Of a DNA stretch of 64,000 bases, positions 46,006-55,878 are shown in pieces. A program made the position numbers and the translations under genes. The stretch is from Fidelibacterota bacterium. Lineage in GTDB: Bacteria > Pseudomonadota > Alphaproteobacteria > Rhodospirillales > Rhodospirillaceae. The notes beneath the pieces are model-generated. The model saw only the letters and a list, made by a program, of their open reading frames with translations. It searched no databases and was not told where the DNA came from. Position 1 is the first letter of the stretch, and every line of letters starts with the position of its first letter. The stretch lies in the NCBI GenBank assembly GCA_947475895.1, contig CANJMF010000010.1, positions 28,972-92,971 on the forward strand. Direction: 5' to 3'.

Positions 46006-47295
46006 CTATTGATTCGGGCGGGATTTTAGCCAGCTACACCCCGGTGGAGGGCTGCTTTCGGCCAATCCCAAGGCCATTAAGCTCAAAACCCGCTCATTGT
46101 CTTCGTAGGCTGTGTGGGCCACTTCCGGTGACGCAAACGACACGCCGGGAATGGAGACGGTGTTGGCAACTGCGATGGACACATTGGTGGCTTCCGCGCA
46201 CAGCCGCGAATCCAGGTTATCCCGCACGAACGTTTCCGGAATCCGATAGCTCAGCACGTCGTTCGGGTCGCTAAAGGCTATAATCGACAAATGCCGGAAC
46301 AGCCGCTCGCGCACGCGCGCGGCACCCGGTCCGCAGTATTGCGCGCTCTTGCCGACAATGGCCGGCGGCGCTTGTCCCACCTGCAGCAATGGTAATTGAT
46401 TGGCGAGCATGAAAAAGGTGATCTGCTTGTCGCGCAAAAGCTCCATGGCTTCGAATCCCGCGCGGGATTTCGGATCGCGCGCATAAGCATCGCGCGTGTT
46501 TCCCAATGCCATCAGTCCGTCGATGGCCATGCGGCTGCCGAGGCTGTGCGTCGAGATCGCAAACGTATCGCGCTCGATGACCGCTTTTTGCGTGTCGCGC
46601 GGATTGCACGATAATTTGCCGTCGGCGGGATAATCATTCCACGTCCCGCGCGCACTCCAGCACAGCGCCTGAATGACGCTGTTGCGTGCAAGCTCGCCCT
46701 TCGGGCCATGATAGGCGAGGGGCTCGGTAAAGCTGTTGATGAGCTTCTTCAGCGATTGATTAATGTCGGCCCGCGCGCCCGAGTGCAGGCCGTAGTCGTC
46801 GAAGGCCACGGCTTTGCGATCCGCGTCGAACAGGGCCGACCACGTCACTTCGAAGGTCAGCAGTTCGTTGCCCTTGTCGTTGGTGTAGCGCGAGATTCGC
46901 AGCGTTCCGACGTCCGCGCCCGGCAGCGCCTTGCTGTCAGTGGGCGTCTGCATCGCGATGGTTTTCGGCACGGGTTCGACAATATTCAAACCCAAACGCG
47001 CGGCGACGTTCTCTTGCAGGCGCAGCGAATAGCCAGGTTGATGCTCGCCAATGCCGTGAACGATGATAAGGCGCAAAGTTTTCGGCTTTTCACTCGCCGT
47101 TTCGAAGCCTGCCGACAGTCCGGCAAATTCCGGTCCGGTGATCTCGCACAGACTCTTTTCCGGCGCGGGCTTCTCTTCGGCTTTCGCCATCACCGCCTTG
47201 GCCATGCCCTTGCCAATGCTCGAGCACCCCGCGAGCGTAAACACAGCGGCGCACGCGCAAAGTATGGTCACGACGGATTGAGAGAACAGGCGCAT
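46006..47295 (-). CDS. Lipoprotein with alpha/beta-hydrolase features
   Basis: 429 residues. Lipobox LAGC places the acylated Cys at 24. LRLIIVHGIGEHQPGYS near 75 resembles the oxyanion strand of serine hydrolases, and FAISTHSLGSRMAIDGL near 245 the nucleophile elbow, though the first Gly of G-x-S-x-G is Thr here. SDPNDVLSYRIP may hold the acidic residue. Probably an envelope-anchored hydrolase or lipase-like protein. The substrate is unknown, and neighbours give no clue. Confidence 0.7.
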   Translation of the reverse strand: MRLFSQSVVTILCACAAVFTLAGCSSIGKGMAKAVMAKAEEKPAPEKSLCEITGPEFAGLSAGFETASEKPKTLRLIIVHGIGEHQPGYSLRLQENVAARLGLNIVEPVPKTIAMQTPTDSKALPGADVGTLRISRYTNDKGNELLTFEVTWSALFDADRKAVAFDDYGLHSGARADINQSLKKLINSFTEPLAYHGPKGELARNSVIQALCWSARGTWNDYPADGKLSCNPRDTQKAVIERDTFAISTHSLGSRMAIDGLMALGNTRDAYARDPKSRAGFEAMELLRDKQITFFMLANQLPLLQVGQAPPAIVGKSAQYCGPGAARVRERLFRHLSIIAFSDPNDVLSYRIPETFVRDNLDSRLCAEATNVSIAVANTVSIPGVSFASPEVAHTAYEDNERVLSLMALGLAESSPPPGCSWLKSRPNQ

Positions 47296-47443
47296 AAGGC
47301 TTTCGCGTCCAGAAGTTGCAGATGCAGTAGCTATAACGCCGCAACACGTGAATTAGTATGCATGTGTTTAATGTGAAGCCCGATTGCGTGGGTACATACG
47401 CTCGGGCATCTTGCATGCGGTGAACCTGTTGGGGGCAATCCAC

Positions 47444-47914
47444 ATGCGAAAAATGATCCGCGCGCTGGTCCTTGGGGCCATCGCGAGCCAGATGATCGTA
47501 CCGGCCTTCGCGGCCGATAATCTCAATCTCATCTCGTCGGCGTCAGGCTGGCGTCGTCAGGGCGACGGCGCTGTGATGGCGTATGTGCGCATGCCATTCG
47601 GCGGTACGGCGAAGAGCGAGGCTCAGCCGCGTGCGGGTCTCAAGCTCGTCGCGGGCCGCTCTTATGAGCGGGGCGAAGTCACCACACACATAAACAACCC
47701 GACGCTCATCGACATCGGTTTTACCGGACGCTCGCTGCGCAGCCCTTGGGCGCCGACACTGAATGCCGGGCGCACTGTCATGTGGACCAGCAACCCGAAT
47801 GTTTTGCCGCCCTCTCAGCGTCAGAAATTCTTGGGCAACGGCGATTTGACCTGGCCCATTGTCGGCATCGCAACTGTAGCCGTCGGAATTTTCCTCGCCA
47901 CGGAACTCGATTAG
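47444..47914 (+). CDS. Exported protein of unknown function
   Basis: 156 residues from ATG 47444 with GGGGG nearby upstream. Signal peptide ends VPAFAAD. The mature region has VMAYVRMPFGG and PRAGLKLVAGRSYERGE, and a C-terminal hydrophobic segment WPIVGIATVAVGIFLATEL that could anchor it. Family not recognised. Divergent from the lipoprotein gene (148-base gap) and followed by a hairpin terminator. Confidence 0.65.
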   Translation: MRKMIRALVLGAIASQMIVPAFAADNLNLISSASGWRRQGDGAVMAYVRMPFGGTAKSEAQPRAGLKLVAGRSYERGEVTTHINNPTLIDIGFTGRSLRSPWAPTLNAGRTVMWTSNPNVLPPSQRQKFLGNGDLTWPIVGIATVAVGIFLATELD

Positions 47915-47936
47915 TCGTCTCGGAACTCAGATGCGA

Positions 47937-47969
47937 AAACCCCGCCTCGGATTTTCCGGAGCGGGGTTT
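47937..47969 (+). terminator. Terminator-like hairpin
   Basis: AAACCCCGC (47937-47945) pairs with GCGGGGTTT (47961-47969) with partial pairing inside the loop. The T-run is short, so efficiency is uncertain. Confidence 0.6.
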
Positions 47970-48017
47970 CATGCGTCGATTATTGGCCCGACAGGCCATC
48001 GCTTAAAAGCGAATATT

Positions 48018-48206
48018 TCAGCGCTTCAAAGAAGCGTTCATCTCGTATTGAATTTTTAAAGCGTCGTACCCGGTGGAGTCATGCGTGGCACCCTCCTGGT
48101 TATATGCTTCCGACGACATCGCCCGAAGCGGTGTGCCGAGCGGGTTTCCGTACTGCGGTTCCGGACCGCACGTTTGGCAACGGACCTCGCTGGCAAGAAA
48201 AAGCAT
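48018..48206 (-). CDS. Possible small protein, unsupported by homology
   Basis: 62 codons from ATG 48206 with a weak GAGG upstream. Composition (VRCQTCGPEPQYGN, ALKIQYEMNASLKR) is not the Arg/Ala-rich type of shadow frames, and it fills an otherwise empty 396-base gap. No family recognised. It may equally be chance. Confidence 0.25.
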   Translation of the reverse strand: MLFLASEVRCQTCGPEPQYGNPLGTPLRAMSSEAYNQEGATHDSTGYDALKIQYEMNASLKR

Positions 48207-48310
48207 GCGCCTCGATCGGTGGTCCGTCAAATACCATAGCAAAATATGGTGATAACAGCCGCTTAGCAGGTTGAGGTTTTCAACAGGTTCGCCTCTGGCG
48301 AAACGACTCG

Positions 48311-50146
48311 TTAGATGTCTTCAGCACCCTGACGGCGCGCGACGATTTCGTCGAAGCGGGGCATGGTTGCATAGCCTTCGGCGCTTACGCCTTTGCCGGC
48401 AATGACCACCCAAATCGTTTTCAAAATGATCTTGAAGTCCAACCACAGGCCGACGTTGTCGACGTACCAAAGATCGGAGGCAAAGCGCTCATCCCAGCTC
48501 TGTGCATTGCGCCCGTTCACCTGCGACCATCCGGTGATTCCGGGGCGCAAGTCGTGGCGGCGGCGCTGCTCGGGTGAATAATAGGGCAAGTATTCCGGCA
48601 GAAGCGGGCGCGGTCCCACCAAGCTCATATGCCCGAACAACACATTCACCAACTCCGGCAATTCATCCAGCGACGTGCGCCGTAAAAAGCGCCCCAGCGG
48701 CGTGAGGCGATGCTCGTCACCCAGAATTTCGCTGCGCGTGTTTGTCATTGTCCGAAATTTGTAGATACGAAACAGGCGCGTTTTCAAACCGGGGCGTTGC
48801 TGCGTGAAGAAAATCGGCCAGCCCATTTTCCAAACAATGGCGATGGCAATCACGACAAACACCGGCGAAAGGATAATCAACCCCGCCAGCGACGCGACAA
48901 TATCGATGAAGCGCTTGGCGCGTAGCGTGCGCCGGCGCATGACCGCCGTGCGCGGATCGGCCGCGACAGCTTCTTCCACGGCGTTGCGATACTCGGCGCA
49001 CACGCGCTCCAAGTTGAAACGTCCGGCGGCTAAGGCCGCCGCTTGTTGGCCGGCGCGGCGCAAGCCATCCGTATCGGCGATAAAATCCGCGATGTCGCGC
49101 ACGGCTGCCGCCGGATCGCTGGGCGAAACGCCGATGCCCGCGCCGCGGCTCTCCACCAGTTCACGCTCCGCGCCGTCATCGACAACGATCAACGGTTTCG
49201 CCGCAGCAAGGCCATCGTAGAAATGTGCGGCCGGACCCGTCGCGACGATTGCCGCGGCCCGCGCTAACAGTGCCGGCAAACGCGCCTGCGAAATGGGATC
49301 GAGAAAGAACACGTGCGTATTCAGGATGCCGTGTTCTTGCGCGCGCGCTTCCAATGCGGCACGGGCCGGCCCGTCGCCGCAAATCACGAAGGGCGTCGTG
49401 GAAAGCGCCGCCGTCACATCGATAATGAAGGCAAGTTTCGGATCGAGCGTGCCAGCGTAAAGCAGAAAAGGCCGATGATCCAATTGGGGAAGAACACTTA
49501 AGCTCGCATCGTCCTCAGTCGCGCTGGCAAACAAGCCCGTGTCGCATCCTGGTGTGCTGACGATCACCTTGCCCGATTGCTGGAGCGTCTCCGCGACGCG
49601 CCGCGATACTGCGACGATCGCGTCGGCGCAACGCACGCCAAAGCGAAACGCCGTGCGTCCAAACCACGCGGCGATCTTGCGGCCGGCGGGTTCCTGCCTA
49701 GATGCTGCTTCGGGAAGTCCTTTGCGCGCGTCCAAAATCAGCGGAATTCCGCGCACAAAGCAAAAGAAGGTCGCCCAGGGCAGCAGACTCACGGGCCGGT
49801 CGAGGGCTACCACAGCGTCCACGTCGGAAATCGTCCACATGCGCCAAACCGCGCCGCGCGCGAACCGGCTGAAAACCTCGGGCGCCACCTCATAGCCAAA
49901 GCGTTCCGTCTGACGGGTACGAATGACGCGCAGGGTTACGTCGGGCGGCGCAACGATGTCGGTCGCGCCAGCGGACGTCGTCAAAACCGTGACACGATGG
50001 CCGGCTTCGGCCATGCGGCGGGCCATGCCGAAAGAGCGGGTTTCGCCGGCGACCGTCGGCGGACGAAAAACGGGGTCGAGGAAAAGGATATGAAGGCCTG
50101 CGCCGGGCGAGGCGTGGGACGAGGTGGGCGCGGCGGATGAATCCAT
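48311..50146 (-). CDS. Fusion: GT4 glycosyltransferase and polyprenyl-phosphate sugar-phosphate transferase
   Basis: 611 residues. Residues 15-385 form a GT-B glycosyltransferase (GAGLHILFLDPVFRPPTVAG start, FLLYAGTLDPKLAFIID, AAKPLIVVDDGAERELVESR). From about 398 a bacterial sugar transferase (PF02397) follows: KRFIDIVASLAGLIILSPVF membrane hairpin, FTQQRPGLKTRLFRIYKFRTM, SLDELPELVNVLFGHMSLVG, RPLLPEYLPYY, RPGITGWSQVNGR. The latter starts glycan assembly by placing a sugar phosphate on undecaprenyl phosphate. The fused GT4 could add the second sugar. These activities are usually on separate proteins. Confidence 0.9.
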   Translation of the reverse strand: MDSSAAPTSSHASPGAGLHILFLDPVFRPPTVAGETRSFGMARRMAEAGHRVTVLTTSAGATDIVAPPDVTLRVIRTRQTERFGYEVAPEVFSRFARGAVWRMWTISDVDAVVALDRPVSLLPWATFFCFVRGIPLILDARKGLPEAASRQEPAGRKIAAWFGRTAFRFGVRCADAIVAVSRRVAETLQQSGKVIVSTPGCDTGLFASATEDDASLSVLPQLDHRPFLLYAGTLDPKLAFIIDVTAALSTTPFVICGDGPARAALEARAQEHGILNTHVFFLDPISQARLPALLARAAAIVATGPAAHFYDGLAAAKPLIVVDDGAERELVESRGAGIGVSPSDPAAAVRDIADFIADTDGLRRAGQQAAALAAGRFNLERVCAEYRNAVEEAVAADPRTAVMRRRTLRAKRFIDIVASLAGLIILSPVFVVIAIAIVWKMGWPIFFTQQRPGLKTRLFRIYKFRTMTNTRSEILGDEHRLTPLGRFLRRTSLDELPELVNVLFGHMSLVGPRPLLPEYLPYYSPEQRRRHDLRPGITGWSQVNGRNAQSWDERFASDLWYVDNVGLWLDFKIILKTIWVVIAGKGVSAEGYATMPRFDEIVARRQGAEDI

Positions 50147-50186
50147 AACCCTTTATACGCGCGTCGCCTGCTGCTGTGAATCCCGC

Positions 50187-51362
50187 CTAACGCGTCGCCG
50201 CGATCAAAACTTGGCGCGTCGTTTCGGCCATGAAGTCCACATTGCCCTCGGTCAGGGTCGGATGCACCGGCAGCATCACGGTTTCGCCTGCGATGCGCGC
50301 GGCATTGGGATGCGGCGGGTGTTGTGTGATGCCTGCATCCGCAAATGCCAATTCCTTTGCGATATCGGGGCAAGAACCTATGCGCGCCGGCACGCCGCGC
50401 GCATCCAGTTCGGTGCACACGCGGTCGCGCGTCCATCCACTCTTCAGGCCGTCGGCCCGCAGGCGGAAATAATATTTATAGTAGCTGTGAAACGCATGTG
50501 CGGGCGGGCGCGTCAACGTCACGCCGTTCAGGTCCGACAACGCGGCGTCAAAGGCCACGGCAACCGCGCGGCGACGCTCCACCCATTGCGGCAATTTCCT
50601 CAGTTGCATGCGGCCGATGGCTGACTGCGGCTCGGTCAGGCGCCAGTTGGTGCCGAATGTGGTCACCAGCCACCGATAGCCGCTCGCAGTATTGGGCGCC
50701 AACGTCAGGTCCATGTCCTTGCCGTGATCGCGGTGCGCCCACATCTTTTTGTGCGCGAGTGCGTCGTTGGTCACCACCATCCCGCCTTCGCCGCCGGTGG
50801 TGATGATCTTATCCTGACAAAATGAGAAGCAGCCGACGTCGCCGATGCTGCCCACAGGGCGGCCACGATCCGTTGCCCCGTGCGCCTGGGCGCAGTCTTC
50901 AATCACCTTCAGCCCGTATTTGCGCGCGAGCGCCAGGATTGGATCCATATCGGCGGGCCAACCGGCAAGGTGAACGACGATGATGGCCTTGGTCTTGGGC
51001 GTCAAAGCCGCTGCCACCGTTTCTGCCGTTAGGTTTTGCGAAAGCGGATCGATGTCCGCCACGATCGGGCGTCCCCCACGCGCAACCACGGCCGACGCCG
51101 TGGCGACGAACGTGCGCGCAGGCACGATCACGTCATCGCCCGTGCCGATGCCTAACCCATAAAGTGCGAGCTCCAGCGCCAGCGTGCCGTTCGCGACCGC
51201 AAGGCCGTGCTTCACGCAGCAATAAGTCGCGTACTCAGCTTCAAAGGCGCGGCCTTCGTTTCCTGTCCAGTAATTGACGTTGCCGGATTTTAAAACGCGG
51301 GCGACAGCCGCGACTTCGTCGTCGGCAAAAAACGGCCACGGCGCCAGAACGGAATCGCTCAC
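50187..51362 (-). CDS. DegT/DnrJ/EryC1/StrS-family aminotransferase
   Basis: 391 residues. SGNVNYWTGNEGRAFEAEYA, ANGTLALELALYGLGIGTGD, EDCAQAHGA and SFCQDKIITTGGEGG with the PLP lysine around residue 187. It aminates a keto sugar nucleotide at C3 or C4, giving an amino sugar for surface glycan. Its place between the initiating transferase fusion and a GT39-like protein suggests the product may be the first sugar of the repeat. The exact sugar is unknown. ATGA overlap with the upstream gene. Confidence 0.9.
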   Translation of the reverse strand: MSDSVLAPWPFFADDEVAAVARVLKSGNVNYWTGNEGRAFEAEYATYCCVKHGLAVANGTLALELALYGLGIGTGDDVIVPARTFVATASAVVARGGRPIVADIDPLSQNLTAETVAAALTPKTKAIIVVHLAGWPADMDPILALARKYGLKVIEDCAQAHGATDRGRPVGSIGDVGCFSFCQDKIITTGGEGGMVVTNDALAHKKMWAHRDHGKDMDLTLAPNTASGYRWLVTTFGTNWRLTEPQSAIGRMQLRKLPQWVERRRAVAVAFDAALSDLNGVTLTRPPAHAFHSYYKYYFRLRADGLKSGWTRDRVCTELDARGVPARIGSCPDIAKELAFADAGITQHPPHPNAARIAGETVMLPVHPTLTEGNVDFMAETTRQVLIAATR

Positions 51363-53020
51363 TGCGCCGGCTTGCGTTTGAACATGAGCAACGACGCGCC
51401 GCGGAACGTGGTGGCGCCAGCTTGGTCGAAGCGGGCGGCAATCTCGCCCAACAGCGCGGTTTGCGCGGGCGTCTTGTCGTCCTGGATGATGACGAGATCA
51501 TATTCACGCTCAATCCAGCGCTTCATGGTCTCATCGCTCCACAGCGATTCTTCTTCGATGGCCGCCTGCACGGCTTCTTTTTGCGCCGCCGGGAGCTTCG
51601 CGTTGATCACGCGGTGCGTGCGCGCCAAATCAAAACTTTGCGGCGGTATCAGGTGACCGGCCAGGAATGCCGCATAGGGCAATTCCATCGCGCGTTGATC
51701 GCTGCGGCTCGGAATAAGAAGAATGGGTTCACGCTGCGGCGCGTTCGCGGCAACCCAGCGCGCGAGCGCATCGCTTTCGCCCGCGTCCATAGCCGTCGCG
51801 CGCATATCCACCACGCGCGCCAGCGGGAACAATTTGTTGGCGGGATCGAAGGCGCCGGCGGGCGCGAATGTGTTGAATGTCACCACCAGAACCGAGACCG
51901 CAATCACGGCAAGCGCCGGCGACGTTCCGCGTTGCCGCGCCCAACGCGCCAGCATCGCCAGGGTCAGCGCGCACGCCACAGCGCCGACGCCTACGAAATA
52001 CGGCGTGTAGCTCACCATGCAGCCGCGGCAAAAACCCAGCGAACCGATCAGGTGCGTGACGATCATCCAAACAAAGTACAGCGTCGCCGCCCACAGAATG
52101 CGCAAAGGTCCGCTCACCACGGCCAGCAAAGCGAGCGCTAGGATCACTGTGCCGCCGTAAGGCAGCAGGAAGAAATCATAGACGTCCTTCGCCGCGAACC
52201 GGTTGAACGCGAGGTCGAGCGAGACTGGCGCTGTCGCGCCGCGATCGATCAGCACGAAGTTCGGCGACAACAGGTGCGCGTCCGCCAGCCACCCGTAAAT
52301 CAGCGGCAAGCGCACGGCATATTCCGCAAGCTTGTGCGGGAACGCATACAACAGCGCGGCGGTCGCCAGCGCCATCACGACGATCAAGACGGCGGCATGC
52401 AACGCGCGTTTGCGGCCAATGCCGGCGATATACAGCGGTCCAAGCACGACCGCCGCGAGGATCATGTTCTGGCGATAAAAGTACAACGCCACCAACAGCA
52501 GCCCGAGCAAAACCGTGGCCCAGGGGCGCGGACGGCCCAATCCCGTGACGATCAGCCAGATCGCGCCCAAGTGCAGAAGCGAAACCGTGGCCGCCGGCGT
52601 GGCACTCGCAAAAATGAAGCTTGTGGCCGGTGTCGCCAGGAACACAAACACGGCCCCGGCGGACGCGAGGCTGTTGGCGGTCAGGCGGTTGCAAATGGCG
52701 AACAGCAATACGCCGTTCAGCACGCCGATGCCGATGGACATGGCCCGGCCCCAGAACTGGCCGACGCCCACCAGGTGTTGCCACCATCCCAGCTGGAAGA
52801 AATACAGCGGCATGGACCAGGTGGCGTCCGTGGCCGTGTAAGGCTTCACGACGCCGCTGGTGTACCACCAGGCGCGAATCAGATTGGCGACCTCGTCCGG
52901 GCTTGTGGGTCCGTGGAGAAGGGCCTGATATGCCATGGCGCCATAGGCGGCGACGGCCGCAATCAATAAAATTGCCGCCGGAAAGCCGCGCCGGAACCCC
53001 TTGTGATCGATGAGCGCCAT
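51359..53020 (-). CDS. Polytopic membrane protein, GT39-like architecture
   Basis: 553 residues from ATG 53020 with GAGGGAG upstream. About eleven membrane segments to residue 390, then a soluble domain of about 150 residues (VVDMRATAMDAGESDALARW, YDLVIIQDDKTPAQ). The first outer loop GPTSPDEVANLIRAWWYTSG carries Asp-Glu as in GT-C transferases. Same overall plan as the protein at 9143-10741. Probably a glycan-modifying transferase using polyprenyl-linked sugars. Function not proven. Confidence 0.65.
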   Translation of the reverse strand: MALIDHKGFRRGFPAAILLIAAVAAYGAMAYQALLHGPTSPDEVANLIRAWWYTSGVVKPYTATDATWSMPLYFFQLGWWQHLVGVGQFWGRAMSIGIGVLNGVLLFAICNRLTANSLASAGAVFVFLATPATSFIFASATPAATVSLLHLGAIWLIVTGLGRPRPWATVLLGLLLVALYFYRQNMILAAVVLGPLYIAGIGRKRALHAAVLIVVMALATAALLYAFPHKLAEYAVRLPLIYGWLADAHLLSPNFVLIDRGATAPVSLDLAFNRFAAKDVYDFFLLPYGGTVILALALLAVVSGPLRILWAATLYFVWMIVTHLIGSLGFCRGCMVSYTPYFVGVGAVACALTLAMLARWARQRGTSPALAVIAVSVLVVTFNTFAPAGAFDPANKLFPLARVVDMRATAMDAGESDALARWVAANAPQREPILLIPSRSDQRAMELPYAAFLAGHLIPPQSFDLARTHRVINAKLPAAQKEAVQAAIEEESLWSDETMKRWIEREYDLVIIQDDKTPAQTALLGEIAARFDQAGATTFRGASLLMFKRKPAQ

Positions 53021-53267
53021 GAGCTCCCTCGGAACCAGGGGCGAAAATAGCACCCAGGGCCTTGAAATGAAATGATTTCTTAAATCTTACTGGCGAGGGT
53101 GGCCATAACCCGTATTAGCGTCAGCGGAGTAGACGTGCGAACCTCGACCCGTCATAATGCGCCCCGATCACACGGCGGCCCGGCAACGACCGGACATTGG
53201 TTTCGACAGGTTGAGCGCGCAACGGATACGCAGTTGCGCGCATTTGTGTTAGTAAGCCAAACCGCCC
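53021..53267. other. Divergent intergenic region
   Basis: 247 bases between the membrane-protein gene and the subtilase. A TTGAGCG-like -35 and other AT-poor stretches occur, but no promoter stands out. No ORF. Confidence 0.35.
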
Positions 53268-55370
53268 ATGTCCGTTAACAGCACCCAACCTATGAACCGC
53301 TTCGTCCGCTGGCTTTTCGCCGGCGCTTTCATCTGCCTTGTCGCTGCGCCGGCTTATGCCGACGTCACCGATGCCATGCGCGAAGTTCAGCGCACCGGTC
53401 AGGCGCGGGTGATTGTGCGTATGAGGTCACAGGCCGGGGCTGAGATGTGGTCGGCGGCCCAGTCGGTAAATCGTCAACGCGCGGCCGTGTCCGCAGCGGT
53501 CGATAACTTGGCGCCACGGTTACGGGCCGCAAAGATCGAGGGCGTTCGCACGTTCCGCACGTTGCCGTACGTCGCCGCCACGGTGAACCGCGAGCAGTTG
53601 TTGGATCTGGCGCAATCCGCCGACGTCGAATCCATCTCCGTGGTTCAGATCGAGCGTAAGCTCGATGTCGAGCGCGGGCAGCTCGCCAGTTCGCTCGCCT
53701 CCATCGACGTCTTGGATGCCTGGGCGGCGGGTTACGACGGAACGGGCTATGCGGTCGCGGTGATCGACGGCGGTTTCAACACAGCCCATCCCATGCTCGC
53801 GGGCAAAGTGGTCGGTGCGGCGTGCTTCGGCCACGATTTCGGTACGATTCAAAAAACCCAATGTCCGTCCGGCCACACGCCGGAAATCGGCGTGGGTGCT
53901 GCGTCCAACTGTCCGGCCAATTCAACACGCTGCGATCACGGTACGCACGTGGCTTCCATCGCCGTCGGCAACGACGGCAAAAATTACGGCGTTGCCCGCG
54001 GCGCGAAGTTGGTGCCCATCGATGTGTTCTCGAGCGATACCGATGCGGCCGACTGCAGCCCGGACCCGGCGCCGTGCGAAGTCACCGACTCTTTGGCGGT
54101 GCTCGATGCACTCGATTACATCAACGAAAACGCGGCGGCGCTGAAGATCGCTGCCGTCAACATCAGCATCGGCGGCGCGTTGCGCAGCGGTTATTGTGAC
54201 GACGACATCCGCAAAGGCGCTATCGATATGCTGCGCGCGAAAGGCATCGCCGTTGCGATCGCCTCCGGCAACAGCGGCGCGAACGGCCAGATCGCGACCC
54301 CGTCTTGCATCTCTTCGGCCGAAGGCGTCGCCGCCACCAGCGACGGCACCGACATCGCGTCCTTCTCCAACTTTGCCAATACGCTCGATTTCGCGGCCCC
54401 TGGGGTCAGCATCACGGCGGCTGCGGGAACCGGAACCGGCTTCGCGACCAAAAGCGGCACCTCCATGGCCGCACCCTTTGTCGCCGGCGGCTGGGCGGTC
54501 ATGCGCCAGGCGCTGCCGACCGTTCCGTTCGATGCCCTTGAGACAGCCTTAAAACAAACGGGCCTTGGAACGACGCGCGCCGATACCGGCGTTTCAATTC
54601 CGAAAATTCAGATGATGCCCGCCATCAATCGTGCGCAGGGCCGCGACCGCAGAATTTTCAACAGCGTCTTCAATTCCACATACCGCGCATTGGGCGACTC
54701 ATACGTCCGCCTTGCCAATTCATCCAATGCCGACGGCACCGTCACGGTCACGTTGCGTGATGTGAGCACAGGCGGCACGCTCGGAACGTGGCGCAGCCCG
54801 AATATTCCGGCACATTCGTCGCAGCAATTCGATATCGCGCGCATTCAGCGCGAAATGACGCCGACGACATCGTCGCCAACCCCGGCTTCGGTCTATTTCA
54901 ATCTTGAATTGACCAGCACGTTCACCGGCTATCTGCAGCATGTGGTGTGGGAGCAAAACAGCGGTGTTCTCACGAACCTCACCAGCTGCGCGGCCGGCTA
55001 TTCGACGGACACGTCATTCCTCATGCAGCTCTTTTCGTCGCGCATCAAAGATTACACGTCGCGGCTGCGGATTGTGAATACCAGTGCCGGCATGGACCAC
55101 GCGATCCTCGTGTTCTACGACCAGGCGAGTGGTGCCGAGATCATGCGTTGGCAAAGTCCGGACGTCGTGGGCGGAGCAACGCTCGAACTCAGCGTTCCGG
55201 CGATTGAAGCCGCGACCACCTCGCTTGGAGGCCGCCCCGATACCTTGTCGCCCCTGTACAACGTCAAAGTCCTGCCGTTCAACGGCTATGTTCAGCACGT
55301 TCTTCAAGGGCGCGTGGCGAACGGGCTGTTTGATATGACGGCGAAGTGCGATTTGGTGGCGGCGAAATAA
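53268..55370 (+). CDS. Secreted S8 (subtilisin-like) serine protease
   Basis: 700 residues. Signal peptide ends APAYAD (ATG 53268, or 53292). An I9-like propeptide region spans about 35-130. The catalytic domain has AVIDGGFNTAHPM (Asp), CDHGTHVASIAVG (His), IAVAIASGNSGANG (oxyanion Asn) and KSGTSMAAPFVAGG (Ser). After about 460 comes a 240-residue C-terminal region, Thr/Ser-rich, without a recognised domain, holding paired cysteines (TSCAAGYS, AKCDLVAAK). It degrades proteins outside the cytoplasm. Alone on its transcript. Confidence 0.93.
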   Translation: MSVNSTQPMNRFVRWLFAGAFICLVAAPAYADVTDAMREVQRTGQARVIVRMRSQAGAEMWSAAQSVNRQRAAVSAAVDNLAPRLRAAKIEGVRTFRTLPYVAATVNREQLLDLAQSADVESISVVQIERKLDVERGQLASSLASIDVLDAWAAGYDGTGYAVAVIDGGFNTAHPMLAGKVVGAACFGHDFGTIQKTQCPSGHTPEIGVGAASNCPANSTRCDHGTHVASIAVGNDGKNYGVARGAKLVPIDVFSSDTDAADCSPDPAPCEVTDSLAVLDALDYINENAAALKIAAVNISIGGALRSGYCDDDIRKGAIDMLRAKGIAVAIASGNSGANGQIATPSCISSAEGVAATSDGTDIASFSNFANTLDFAAPGVSITAAAGTGTGFATKSGTSMAAPFVAGGWAVMRQALPTVPFDALETALKQTGLGTTRADTGVSIPKIQMMPAINRAQGRDRRIFNSVFNSTYRALGDSYVRLANSSNADGTVTVTLRDVSTGGTLGTWRSPNIPAHSSQQFDIARIQREMTPTTSSPTPASVYFNLELTSTFTGYLQHVVWEQNSGVLTNLTSCAAGYSTDTSFLMQLFSSRIKDYTSRLRIVNTSAGMDHAILVFYDQASGAEIMRWQSPDVVGGATLELSVPAIEAATTSLGGRPDTLSPLYNVKVLPFNGYVQHVLQGRVANGLFDMTAKCDLVAAK

Positions 55371-55386
55371 AGTCCGCCGAAAGCGT

Positions 55387-55878
55387 TTATCCGCGGCGGC
55401 GGAATTTGCGCCGGCTGGGGCCGCGCGCGATCAAGACCACCGGCACTTTGACGATTTCATAAAGCAGAAATCCAAGCACCATTCCCACAATGACGTAGAC
55501 CGCACTTTCCGACGTCATCGGCAGCGCCGGCACAAAATCGCGCCACGTTCCCTGCAGCATGGTCGGATCAGCATGACGAATCAGGGCGACAGGTTTGGCG
55601 AAGGAATTGGCCTTGGCGATGGAATCATACGCCGCCTGCAATTCGCTCGCGCGATGCTTGGCGTCGGTCTCAAGCTCGCCGCGCACGGTGTCGCTCATAA
55701 GCCGGTAACGCAGTCCGGTCTGAACCGTCGAAAGGTGCGCGCGCGCTTCCTCGAGGTGGCCGCCGAGGCGCTGCGTATACTGAATGATGAAAGCCTGACT
55801 CTGCGATGCCGCCACAGCGGCAGCCGCGATGACAATCGCGGCCAGGAACGCATCTAGCTTCCGTGCAAACCACTCCAA
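55387..55878 (-). CDS. DUF2937-like membrane protein
   Basis: 163 residues. N-terminal membrane segment ([18 protein letters not shown]), then [20 protein letters not shown], a helical stretch to about 115 and a C-terminal segment [20 protein letters not shown] followed by a basic tail. The [14 protein letters not shown] block is what I remember for the DUF2937 family, whose role is unknown. It is convergent with the protease gene and divergent from queA. Confidence 0.75.
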   Translation of the reverse strand: MEWFARKLDAFLAAIVIAAAAVAASQSQAFIIQYTQRLGGHLEEARAHLSTVQTGLRYRLMSDTVRGELETDAKHRASELQAAYDSIAKANSFAKPVALIRHADPTMLQGTWRDFVPALPMTSESAVYVIVGMVLGFLLYEIVKVPVVLIARGPSRRKFRRRG

